Assembly: GCF_025128095.1 (NCBI RefSeq)
Contig: NZ_JAHLYT010000024.1
Location: forward strand, 57,877 to 121,876
Source: Synechococcus sp. CS-1328
GTDB taxonomy: Bacteria; Cyanobacteriota; Cyanobacteriia; PCC-6307; Cyanobiaceae
Length of the DNA: 64,000 nt
Direction of reading: 5' to 3'
Below, in pieces: positions 56,338 to 64,000 of this stretch (positions are counted from its first letter, which is position 1; every line of letters starts with the position of its first letter). The notes below the pieces were generated by a model, which had not been told where the DNA came from, made no database searches, and worked only from the letters and a program-made list of their open reading frames with translations. The translations under genes and the position numbers were made by a program.

Positions 56338-57750
56338 ATGGATGTGTCTTCGCTGCAATCATGCTGCCGTGGGGTGATGGCCCAGCCCGGAGATCCTGCC
56401 TATGACGCCATGGTCTACGGAGATCTCTGGAATCGGGTCATTCCCGAGCGGGGTCCGGAACTGGTGGTGAGGGTGGAAGAGGAGCAGGATGTGAAGGCCG
56501 TGCTTCGTTTCGCCAAAGAGCAGGGTCTCAAGGTTGTCGTTCGTGGCGGGGGGCATAACTGGTGCCAGCCAACCCTTCGCCAGGGTGGGATTCTGATCGA
56601 TCTTTCCTGCCTCAATCGTGTCCTATCCATTGATGCTGAGCAGCGCAGGGCCGTTGTTCAGCCGGTCGTGAGCAACCGTGATCTTCAGGCGGCACTGAAT
56701 GCCCAGGGGTTGGCATTCCCCAGTGGCCACTGCCCCCAGGTGAAGCTGAGTGGCTATCTTCTCGGTGGCGGCATGGCCTGGAATCAGGGCGTCTGGGGTG
56801 CTGGAACGGAGAGTGTCGAGGCGATCGACATGGTCACCCCTGCGGGGGAGTTCCTCCAGGCCAGCAGGGAGCATCATGCCGATCTGTTCTGGGCAGCCCG
56901 GGGAGCCGGGCCTGGCTTCTTCGGGGTCGTGACCGCCTTTCATCTGCGGCTCTATCCCCTGCCGAGCGCAATTCTTGGCAGCACCTATTACTTCCCTCTC
57001 TCCGCGGCTGGTGCCGTTGGAGACTGGCTGGCCAGCCTGGCCCCTTCGCTCTCCGCCTCCATCGAGCTCAGCCTGTTTCTCCTGCAGGCTCCGGCAGTGC
57101 TCCAGGAGGCTGCCCGTTCCGATGGAGGCAACGTCTGCATGGTCACAGCGGTGGCGTTCGCGGATTCCGTTGCCGAGGGACGCAGGCAACTGGCACCCCT
57201 GGATTCGCCGCCCACGCCTCCCCTCTCCCAGGAGTTTGCGGCGCCACTGGATTTTCCCCGCCTCTTCGACGCCTCCGGCGCCCTCTGGCCGGAGGGGCAG
57301 AGAAGCCGCGTGGAGGCCCGCTTTTCGATGGCCTCCCCCGGGGATCTTGCCCGGGCCGTGGTCAACCTCATGCAGGTTTGCCCCTCCCCCACGACGCTGG
57401 TGTTGTTCACCGTGTTCACCGGTCCCTGCCCGGATCCAGACGGAGGAGCCACCGCTTACTCGATGCGGGCGCGGGTGTACGGGGGCCCATGGACGATGTG
57501 GCTCGATTCGGCGCAGGACGCGGAGAACATGGCCTGGCACCAGGACTGCATCGATCGCCTGCGGCCGTACACGGTGGGCAGCTACATCGGCGAGGCTGAT
57601 TTCATTCGTCGTCCGGCCACGGCTGTGGAGGCCTTTCTGCCGCAGTGCTGGAGTCGTCTTGCTGATCTCCGTTCACTCCATGATCCCGACCGGCTGTTTT
57701 TCGACTTCTTCGAAGGCCTGGCCGATGAAATCATCCCTGCGATTGTTTAG
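56338..57750 (+). CDS. FAD-linked oxidase of the berberine-bridge-enzyme (BBE) type
   Basis: This 470-residue flavoprotein starts at ATG 56338. PCMH-type FAD domain: VRVEEEQDVKAVLRFAKEQG, VVVRGGGHNWCQP (the histidine is the usual covalent-FAD site), and GLAFPSGHCPQVKLSGYLLG with GGMAWNQGVWG. The BBE C-terminal motif is present near residue 430-460 (DPDRLFFDFFEGL). There is no signal peptide. BBE-like enzymes oxidise sugars, alkaloids or other secondary metabolites. Its partner genes suggest a small-molecule pathway. Confidence 0.88.
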   Translation: MDVSSLQSCCRGVMAQPGDPAYDAMVYGDLWNRVIPERGPELVVRVEEEQDVKAVLRFAKEQGLKVVVRGGGHNWCQPTLRQGGILIDLSCLNRVLSIDAEQRRAVVQPVVSNRDLQAALNAQGLAFPSGHCPQVKLSGYLLGGGMAWNQGVWGAGTESVEAIDMVTPAGEFLQASREHHADLFWAARGAGPGFFGVVTAFHLRLYPLPSAILGSTYYFPLSAAGAVGDWLASLAPSLSASIELSLFLLQAPAVLQEAARSDGGNVCMVTAVAFADSVAEGRRQLAPLDSPPTPPLSQEFAAPLDFPRLFDASGALWPEGQRSRVEARFSMASPGDLARAVVNLMQVCPSPTTLVLFTVFTGPCPDPDGGATAYSMRARVYGGPWTMWLDSAQDAENMAWHQDCIDRLRPYTVGSYIGEADFIRRPATAVEAFLPQCWSRLADLRSLHDPDRLFFDFFEGLADEIIPAIV

Positions 57751-57931
57751 GCAGGATCTGCTTTCGCCGAGGGTATTGCAGACTCATGCTCCTGTGCTTT
57801 TTCCCAGCATCTTGTGAGTGCAGGGCCATCTGCGGCGGCCTTTGTTGAAGAAGGATTTCGGACGCGGTCATGGGCGGGAATCTTCTTCATTTTGTAGGAG
57901 AACTTCCGCCGGCGCCAGCACCGTTAACCTG

Positions 57932-58411
57932 ATGTCCACAACCGATGACAGTGAGTTCATGCGCCAGGCCATCCAGCTGATGCGGGAGGCCGGAGTGGTG
58001 AACAAAACCGGCGGACCCTTCGGCTGCGTGATCGTGAAGGATGGCGAGGTGATCGGCGCCGCCGGCAACAGTGTGATGCGGGATCATGATCCCTCCGCCC
58101 ATGCCGAGGTGAACGCCATCCGCCAGGCCTGCAAGACTCTGCAGACCGTGGATCTCACGGGGGCGGTGATGTACACGAGCTGCGAATGCTGCCCGATGTG
58201 CTATGCCACGGCCTACTGGGCCAGGATTTCGAAGATCTACTACGCCGCCGGTTGGCAGGATTATGCCGATCTCTTCGATGATGCCAACATTGGCGATGAT
58301 CTTGCCTTGCCCTATCCAGAGCGTCGTCTTGCCCCGCAGCAGATCCTCCAGCAGGAGGCTGCCGTGGTGTGGGATGAGTTTCGGCAGCTGCCTGATGGGG
58401 CGCGGTACTGA
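57932..58411 (+). CDS. Nucleoside deaminase of the guanine-deaminase type, copy 2
   Basis: This 159-residue protein (usual length of bacterial GuaD) starts at ATG 57932. Zinc site: His57 and Glu59 (AHAEVNAIR), Cys87 and Cys90 (CECCPMC). The loop GGPFGCVIVKDGEVIGAAGN corresponds to that in copy 1, so the two are paralogues or come from one family. GC content is higher than in copy 1. The gap of 181 bases after the oxidase contains no visible gene. Guanine deaminase is the best guess. Confidence 0.88.
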   Translation: MSTTDDSEFMRQAIQLMREAGVVNKTGGPFGCVIVKDGEVIGAAGNSVMRDHDPSAHAEVNAIRQACKTLQTVDLTGAVMYTSCECCPMCYATAYWARISKIYYAAGWQDYADLFDDANIGDDLALPYPERRLAPQQILQQEAAVVWDEFRQLPDGARY

Positions 58412-58530
58412 AGCTCTTGTTGAGGCTCGCCCGCCGCGCCGCCTGGCCTCAAGGTCTTTGGACGGAGGCAACCAACTCCCCAGCCCGCCTGCAGGATCTG
58501 CCTACGATCGAGCCGCTGCCTGGTCCGATC

Positions 58531-59061
58531 GTGGTGAGCCTCTCCATCGCCCTGCTCACGGTCTCCGACAGCCGCACCCTGGCGGACGACCCCAGTGGCG
58601 ACGCTCTGCGGCAGCGTCTGGAGGCCGCTGGCCATCGCCTGGTGGCGCGCCAGTTGGTGCCCGATAACCGATACCGCATCCGCGCTGAGGTCAGTGGCTG
58701 GATCGCCGATCCGGCGGTGCAGGTGGTGATCAGCAGCGGCGGCACCGGCCTTACCGGCCGCGACGGCACACCGGAGGCGGTGGCGCCGCTGCTCGACAAG
58801 ACGATCGAGGGATTCGGCGAGCTGTTCCGGGTGCTCTCCTTCGAGATCATTGGCACCAGCAGCCTCCAGAGCCGCTGTTTGGCGGGGGTGGCGAACGGCA
58901 CGGTGTTGTTTGTTCTGCCAGGCTCTCTCGATGCGGTGACAACCGCCTGGGATCGCCTGATCGGCGCCCAGCTTGATGGCGCCACCCGCCCCTGCAACCT
59001 GGTGCAGCTGTTACCGCGGCTCGTTGAATCCCCGGACCAGCCGGTGATCCCTTGCCCCTGA
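58531..59061 (+). CDS. moaB: MoaB/Mog family molybdenum-cofactor protein
   Basis: This 176-residue protein (GTG at 58531 or 58534; a longer frame starts near 58417) carries the MoaB/Mog fold: IALLTVSDSRTLADDPSGDA, VQVVISSGGTGLTGRDGTPE and EIIGTSSLQSRCLAGVANGT. It adenylylates molybdopterin. It is the fifth Moco gene in the window and lies downstream of the second deaminase in the same direction. Confidence 0.9.
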   Translation: MVSLSIALLTVSDSRTLADDPSGDALRQRLEAAGHRLVARQLVPDNRYRIRAEVSGWIADPAVQVVISSGGTGLTGRDGTPEAVAPLLDKTIEGFGELFRVLSFEIIGTSSLQSRCLAGVANGTVLFVLPGSLDAVTTAWDRLIGAQLDGATRPCNLVQLLPRLVESPDQPVIPCP

Positions 59062-59499
59062 CTGTCCAACGTCTGGTTGCCCACCACTTCCGTGCTGGCC
59101 CAGGGGTTCGGGCGTGTCATTCCTGACGACGGCCTGCTGTCCGCTGCCGAAGGGGCGAGGTGATCGGTCCGCGGTTGTTGCACCATTCCCTTGGTGTGCC
59201 TGCAAAGGCCGTGGTGCTGAGAAGCCCGGCAACATCCATGCCGTGATGCTTGTCGCAATCGACATGGGCATCGGCCTCCAGATCCGCGACACGCTGCAGG
59301 CAGGGAGCCTTGAGCGGATCGTGCTTGCCCCACAGGTGGAACACCCAGGCAAACCACCTGGATGCTTGGTCACCACGTTCTCGGGGTTCATCACAGGATT
59401 GCCGCAGGATCTGCGTGTGATGCAGAGAGGGCGAACTCCTTGCTCTCGATCCCCATAGGATCAGCATCGTCTGGTCCCATTCCAGGGCCCGAACCGACT
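59062..59499. other. Region of 438 bases with a possible minus-strand gene remnant
   Basis: No clear intact gene is present. On the minus strand 59117-59467 is open, and its middle (59230-59360) has G/C-biased third positions and reads as plausible protein (WFAWVFHLWGKHDPLK, RVADLEADAHVDCDKHHG). The ends lack coding character. It may be a decayed gene; I do not recognise the family. The promoter of the FAD monooxygenase must also lie here. Confidence 0.3.
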
Positions 59500-61056
59500 A
59501 TGCCGGCTCAAGTCTTGGCTCCATCCCTCCCTCGACAGATCTCCGTTCTTGTGGTGGGCGCCGGCCCCACAGGCCTGTTGCTCGCCGCTGAGCTGTTACG
59601 CCGCCAGGTCCCCACGCTGTTGATCGACGCGATGCCCGAGGCACTGCACTGGGACCGCGCCACGGTGATCCATCCGCTCTCGCTGGAACTGTTCGAGTCG
59701 CTTGGCCTGGTTGATGCCTTGCTTGCCGCTGGCTGCCGGCAGCGTCGGATCCTGATCCATGCCGATGGCCGCAGGCTGGGAGAACTGGATCTGGCGGACT
59801 GCGGCAGCCGCTACGGCTTCAACCTGGGCCTTTCCGAAGAGATCACCGAGTCTATTTTAGTTGCCTATCTGGAACGGCTGGGCGGCATGGTGCATCGCTC
59901 CTGCCGGCTGCTGGGGCTCAGATCCCACACGGAGGGTGTCACCGCCACGATCGCCTGCTCCGACCGGGAGCTACAGCTGGAGGCTCGGTGGGTGGTGGGC
60001 TGTGATGGTCTGCGCAGCACCACCCGTGAGCTCAGCGGAATCTCCTTCGAGGGCCACGCCATCGCCCGCCCCTGGGCCGTCTTCGATGCCACTGTTGAGG
60101 GCTGGCGCGATACCTACGAGGCCAATGCGGCCTATCTCGACGCCTCACCTCTGATCCTCACCGCCCTGCCCTCCCATCGCTGGCGGGTCTACCTGCGGCC
60201 CAGCTCTGACCAGGGCGATCTGGTGGCGGAGGCCACCGCCGTGCTGCGGCGCTATCTGCCCGAAGCGCGTTTCACGGCCGTGGAGAACCCCAGCCGCTTC
60301 CACTGCCACACCAGGGTGGCCAGCAGCTTCCGCTCAGGAGCCGTGTTCCTGGCGGGCGATGCCGCGCATGTGTGTTCTCCCGCCGAAGGCCATGGCATGA
60401 ACTGCGGGCTGCATGACGCGGCCAACCTGGCCTGGAAGCTGGCGTTGGTGCATCACGGGGCTGCCACGACGGCCCTGCTCGACAGCTACGAGAGTGAGCG
60501 GCGGCCGGTGGCAGAACAGATCACCCGCTCCAGTGATGCCACCGAAGAGGCCCATGGGCTGCAGGAGAGCGAGGAGCGCGCTACTCGCGACAGAGCGATC
60601 GCCGCGATGCTTGCTGATCCATCGGCGCGGCAGCACGAAGTGGTGGCGGAAACCGAACTGAATCTGACGTACTCCGGCTCGGCGATCACCTGTGGAGCTG
60701 ATCTCCCGCTGACCGGTGGGCAGCGGTTGAGCACCACGATCGCGTTGCCGTCTGAGGTCGGTGGCCGCCACCTGCATGAGTACACCCACCGCTGCGGGCA
60801 CACCCTGCTGCTGCTGGGCCATGGCCAGACCGACCCTGCGCTGCTCGCAGCACTGCACGCCGAACTGGAGAGCCATACCACGACGTCCAGCCTTGTGGAG
60901 GCTGTGGTGTTGGTGCAACTCGAGGACGCCGCCGCTCTCGGTCTCGGCCCGCTGACTCTGCTGGCTGTACGCCCAGACGGATTCATCGGTCTTCGAGCCG
61001 ACTTTGACCATCTCGATGCGTTGAAGCGCTACGAACGTCTGGTTCTGGGCCGGTGA
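59500..61056 (+). CDS. FAD-dependent aromatic-ring monooxygenase (PHBH/MhpA group)
   Basis: This 518-residue group A flavoprotein monooxygenase starts at ATG 59500. FAD motif VLVVGAGPTGLLLAAELLRR (residues 15-34), the DG motif VVGCDGLRSTTRE and the GD motif FLAGDAAHVCSPAEGHGMN are intact. The C-terminal thioredoxin-like domain of MhpA/phenol-hydroxylase relatives follows (about 400-518). Expected reaction: NAD(P)H-dependent hydroxylation of an aromatic compound. It ends the accessory metabolic cluster. Confidence 0.88.
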   Translation: MPAQVLAPSLPRQISVLVVGAGPTGLLLAAELLRRQVPTLLIDAMPEALHWDRATVIHPLSLELFESLGLVDALLAAGCRQRRILIHADGRRLGELDLADCGSRYGFNLGLSEEITESILVAYLERLGGMVHRSCRLLGLRSHTEGVTATIACSDRELQLEARWVVGCDGLRSTTRELSGISFEGHAIARPWAVFDATVEGWRDTYEANAAYLDASPLILTALPSHRWRVYLRPSSDQGDLVAEATAVLRRYLPEARFTAVENPSRFHCHTRVASSFRSGAVFLAGDAAHVCSPAEGHGMNCGLHDAANLAWKLALVHHGAATTALLDSYESERRPVAEQITRSSDATEEAHGLQESEERATRDRAIAAMLADPSARQHEVVAETELNLTYSGSAITCGADLPLTGGQRLSTTIALPSEVGGRHLHEYTHRCGHTLLLLGHGQTDPALLAALHAELESHTTTSSLVEAVVLVQLEDAAALGLGPLTLLAVRPDGFIGLRADFDHLDALKRYERLVLGR

Positions 61057-61117
61057 GTCAGTTGAAGCTGGCTGGCCTCAGCCCTCAGCCCTCAGCAGTG
61101 CATCCATTAGCCGTGGA

Positions 61118-61819
61118 TCACGGACCCTTGATATTGGAATCATCGCGTTGAATCCGTAGCATTTCGCATGCACCTCGCTGGAATTCGTAGTTCACCCGCT
61201 CAATCGACACGTGGTGTCCGGCTTCGCGCAGCATCTCGACACTTCCTTCCAGATGGGGCGAAATCGTGCCGCCAAATGTAAGCAGTGGAAAAACCCTGAC
61301 TTCTTTAGCAACTCGGCATAGCTCCAGTAGCGAAGCATGATGAAATCCCGCGTCCAGCTGTTGACTATACAAGAAAAGCAGATGCGAGCAGAGGGCTAAG
61401 TCGAATTCGCCGTCAGAGAAAGGGAGAGATGGTAGTTTCGCGTTCAAGTACCGACCCTCAGCCAGGCCGGCTGGATAATCAGCCAAGAACGTTTGCATGG
61501 CGGCCATGCGGACCCGTCCTAGCTCCTCGACCGATGAAATTGCTTTCCAAATGAATTCATTCTGATTCTGCCTTATTTGATCGATCACTTGCGCATAGGT
61601 CGTGGTAATACGAGCTTCGATATCGGCCTTGCTGAAAGAATAGATTGGATCGCAAGAGACAGCCTTGGCGCCTCTTCTTGTTGCTTCTGCATTGAAGCTG
61701 GCGGGTCCATCTCCACAGCCAAGAATGCGGCCTGCCATCTCGGCATCGGCCAGTGAAAATATGGCAGAGTATTCGTCAAACGAACGGCCCCATGGAACGA
61801 TCTGATCTAGGCTGAACAT
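61118..61819 (-). CDS. SAM-dependent methyltransferase, unknown substrate
   Basis: This 233-residue protein starts at ATG 61819; an upstream start at 61891 adds a basic stretch. Methyltransferase motif I is GRILGCGDGPASFNAEATRR followed by the acidic end of strand 2 (VSCDPIY). Motif IV-like is EFDLALCSHLLFLYSQQ. GC is lower than in the core genes, which fits recent acquisition. The reading direction is opposite to the FAD monooxygenase. Confidence 0.75.
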   Translation of the reverse strand: MFSLDQIVPWGRSFDEYSAIFSLADAEMAGRILGCGDGPASFNAEATRRGAKAVSCDPIYSFSKADIEARITTTYAQVIDQIRQNQNEFIWKAISSVEELGRVRMAAMQTFLADYPAGLAEGRYLNAKLPSLPFSDGEFDLALCSHLLFLYSQQLDAGFHHASLLELCRVAKEVRVFPLLTFGGTISPHLEGSVEMLREAGHHVSIERVNYEFQRGACEMLRIQRDDSNIKGP

Positions 61820-62160
61820 GGTCTCTCTAATGAATTGCTTGCGGTCGCGCTTGCCTGGAACTATAGAGACGATGGAATGGGCGAGCCTCATGCGTCGGCA
61901 ATTTAGGCGAATGGCGATGTTGGACGAGTCCGCTGCGCGACAGATGTAGCTTCCATTATAGACAATTCAATAAACACGGGCCACCTGGATCTTCTGCCGC
62001 CGCCTGAATGCTTGCCTCTCGAAGGAGACGCGCCTAAGCTCGATGGCGATGGCAACACTGAAGGACTGCCTATCTTGCCATCGGCACACAAGAACAGAAT
62101 TGTTTCGATCAACTCTAAGCTGAACATCTGCCGTCTCTCAATTTGCAGGGGAAACTTGCT
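61820..62160. other. Low-GC intergenic region, about 340 bases
   Basis: No confident gene is present. Weak frames on both strands have no recognisable similarity. It joins the methyltransferase to the recombinase/IS91 debris and is part of an AT-richer patch that runs to about 63550. Confidence 0.35.
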
Positions 62161-62296
62161 AAGATGGGTCAGGCACCTCTATCCGCGTGTGCAGTTTCCC
62201 AATCCACAAGCGCTGGACGGTGCAACGCTGCGCCATGCCTATGCCATCCATCTGCTGCTGGGTGACTTCCAGCTGCGCTGGAAGAAAGAATCATGA
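62161..62296 (+). pseudogene. Possible tyrosine-recombinase remnant
   Basis: The frame ending at 62296 contains ALDGATLRHAYAIHLLLG, close to the LRHxxAxxLL box of tyrosine recombinases, then stops prematurely. The stop overlaps the IS91 transposase ATG (ATGA), an arrangement seen where a recombinase accompanies an IS91-family transposase. The N-terminal catalytic parts are missing. Confidence 0.4.
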
Positions 62297-63123
62297 TCCT
62301 TCTTGCTGATCTTGTGGATCGCTACAGCAGTGAACTTGAGCGAATTCACCTTCACGGTGCCAGCAGAACTCAGGCGAATGTTCTGGCAGCATCAACGCAC
62401 AGCCTACGATCTACTGCTGAAAACAGCCTGAGCAACCCTCTCCTCATTTGGACGGCGCGATCCAAGCCTCATGGGCCAGATCGGTGCTCATGCCGTGCTG
62501 CACACCCACAGCAGGCGCCTGAACTATCATCCCCATGTGCACCTGACCGTTCCAGCAGGAGCGGTGGACGAACAGAAGAACCAGTGGCGCAGGAAAAGGG
62601 GAAACCACCTCTTTCCGGCCCGAAATCTCGCCAGGGTCTTCCGCGCCAAGTGGTTCGAGGCGATACGGCTGGCGGGTCTGCACGCCCAGGAGAGTGTGCC
62701 GTCGCAATGGGTGGTGGATTACAAGGCTGTCGGCCGTGGAGGCAAGGCCCTGCACTACCTGGGCAGGTATCTCTATCGTGGCGTGATAAGGAACCTGACA
62801 TCACTGCTGATCAAGGTGGGAGCGTGACCTTTCGGTATACTGAAAACAGCGGAGCCATCAGGACACGCACACTCTCAGGAGGAGAGTTTCTTTGGCTACT
62901 GCTGCAGCATGTGCTGCCCAAACGATTCCGGCGCGCGCGGGATTATGGATTCCTCCATGGCAACGGCAAGAAGCTGATGCAGCTGCTCCGGTTATTGCTG
63001 AAAGTCGTGGTGCCTGAGCATCCCCAGCCGAGCCAGCGTGTTCCGGTTCTCTGTACGCATTGCGGCCATGCGATGACTATCATCGACACCCGGCTGCGAT
63101 TGAATGGACCGATGTTGTGCTGA
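62293..63123 (+). pseudogene. IS91-family transposase, decayed
   Basis: Parts of an IS91-type (HUH/Y2) transposase occur in two frames. They begin with ADLVDRYSSELERI, then jump at about 62345 directly to FTFTVPAELRRMFWQHQR, so the N-terminal zinc-ribbon region is deleted. A TGA at 62429-62431 interrupts the next part. The HUH region HTHSRRLNYHPHVHLTVPAG, WVVDYKAVGRGGKALHYLGR and YLYRGVI follow. A frameshift around 62790-62815 leads into VTFRYTENSG, FLWLLLQHVLPKRFRRARDY and GFLHGNGKKL. At least three lesions make it inactive. Confidence 0.85.
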
Positions 63124-63426
63124 GTGCCAGTCTTGGAAGCCAAACGATATCCATCCTGATAGATTCTGAATAAGAGCATCAGCTAACAACGCTGCACTCA
63201 GCAAAGAGAGCCGCAGCGCAGGCGCGGCTGCGGCTATAGAATGGCAAACGAACAATCAGGCAGCAACGAGGACTCTCGGGCGGGAACTTCTGCCTAGAGG
63301 CAATGCTGAAGCAACCCCCTGAATTCTGGCCGGATGTTTCTGCTATAGAAGGTCTGTCGAGCAGCTGTGAAGGGCTTGTCCAACACCGGATAAGATCGTG
63401 GCTACGCATGATCTTATCCTTGTTCG
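63124..63426. other. Low-GC region after the IS91 remnant
   Basis: About 300 bases without a supported gene. It may contain the right end of the IS91-type element, but no terminal hairpin could be assigned. Confidence 0.3.
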
Positions 63427-63552
63427 TTAGGCCTTCTCGTCGAGATCCTTAAGTGTGATCCCATCTTTGGTCTTCCATTCTGTAAGTCCGTTAGCGCCGC
63501 CTCCATGCACAGTTGCCGCTGCAGCGCTCGACCTGGAGAACTCAGCATCCCT
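63427..63552 (-). pseudogene. C-terminal scrap of a DUF4357-type protein
   Basis: The minus-strand frame ending with TAA at 63427-63429 reads AEFSRSSAAATVHGGGANGL, then TEWKTKDGITLKDLDEKA. This resembles the end of DUF4357 domains (SPSAAA...GRSANG...WK..DGKTL), as I recall them. No start codon or N-terminal part remains. Such domains occur in GIY-YIG nuclease-like and other proteins, so this may be a trace of a lost defence or nuclease gene. Confidence 0.5.
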
Positions 63553-63577
63553 CGTGAAGCAGGGCTGATTCAAAGTT

Positions 63578-64000
63578 TCAGCATGGCTTGGGCTTTGGCT
63601 GACGCATCGCCATCGCCATCAGTGTCGTGATGTCGTGCATCACCGCCTGCATCCCAGCGCGGATCGATTGAAAGCCCGCCAATCGCAGCAGGTTGAGGGC
63701 TGCTGTGCGCAGCGAGGCCAGCGCTCCGGCCCCGTTTCCCCGGTAGCGGTGGGCGTCCTCGTGGAGCTGGCTGTCACGGATCCAGTGCCAGCACTCAATG
63801 CTCCAGCGGTCGCGCACCAGTCGCAGCAGGGCTTCTGGGGTGGTGCGCAGGCTGGTGACAAACAGGTGGGTGGCCTGAAACGGTCTCCCGTCTCTGGTGC
63901 CGGTAGCGGTCATCTCCACAATCCAGCTGGTGCCAACCCAGCTCTCGCGGATGTGCTCCGGTGCCTCCTTTGCCCGCAGCGTCCAGGTGATGTCGCGGCC
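63578..64000 (-). mobile_element. ISAs1-family transposase, C-terminal part (continues beyond window)
   Basis: This frame enters from the window edge and ends at 63578. It contains TSLRTTPEALLRLVRDRWSI, ECWHWIRDSQLHEDAHRYRG and LASLRTAALNLLRLAG, the DDE-type C-terminal block of ISAs1 transposases (RxHWxIENxLHWxLDVxFxED, RxIALNLL). At least 140 codons are uninterrupted here, so the copy may be intact. GC is like the core genome. Confidence 0.85.

Noticed and set aside
59011..59394. Second minus-strand frame in the moaB/monooxygenase gap
   Set aside because: Composition is random-like and it runs over the end of moaB; the frame at 59117-59467 is the more plausible of the two.

Overview
The window is a GC-rich stretch of a picocyanobacterium-like chromosome (Synechococcus/Cyanobium type). 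The lineage call rests on gene content: Psb27 (photosystem II repair), a Tic20-family protein, a phytol/polyprenol kinase, a group-2 cyanobacterial sigma factor, a DnaK2-type chaperone, sucrose-phosphate synthase, and at least a dozen copies of the palindrome GCGATCGC (HIP1, frequent in cyanobacteria) noticed by eye. No rRNA, tRNA or CRISPR array was recognised.

Layout. 1-1765: 3' end of uvrA, a two-gene membrane cassette, then a second diverged copy of the uvrA 3' end. 1832-9100: small secreted protein, degenerate phospholipase-D-like protein, DUF1400-type hydrolase, a first sucrose-phosphate-synthase paralogue, DUF389 membrane protein. 9144-20205: housekeeping block (LCP ligase, purT, mraY, argG, rpsF, tic20, aroE, dnaK). 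20289-28292: FAD amine oxidase, psb27, purU, O-antigen-ligase-like protein, B12/radical-SAM protein, an unknown repeat protein, a TauE/SafE exporter. 28376-31144: large beta-helix protein and a CLC chloride-channel gene lacking its first half. 31158-39494: acnB, DAHP synthase, a small unknown gene preceded by a CIRCE-like operator, phytol kinase, sigma factor, ppk1. 39562-46690: MFS transporter, sdhCAB, moaC, ybjQ, moeA and a tiny MFS remnant. 46776-53530: sucrose cluster (SPS, sucrose-phosphate phosphatase, amylosucrase) and an OprB-like porin. 53517-61056: moaE/moaD, then an accessory metabolic cluster of two guanine-deaminase-type enzymes, a two-domain ABM monooxygenase, a berberine-bridge-type oxidase, moaB and a FAD monooxygenase. 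61118-64000: methyltransferase and mobile-element debris (IS91-type, ISAs1-type, a DUF4357 scrap).

How genes fit together. SPS and SPP make sucrose and amylosucrase consumes it, giving a complete local sucrose cycle. PurU releases formate that PurT can use. AcnB and SdhCAB are TCA/respiratory steps. Five molybdenum-cofactor genes (moaC, moeA, moaE, moaD, moaB) are scattered over 15 kb among the sdh, sucrose and deaminase genes. The strongest leads are the CIRCE-like element before a gene of unknown function, the uvrA-tail duplication around a membrane cassette, and the deaminase/oxidase cluster.
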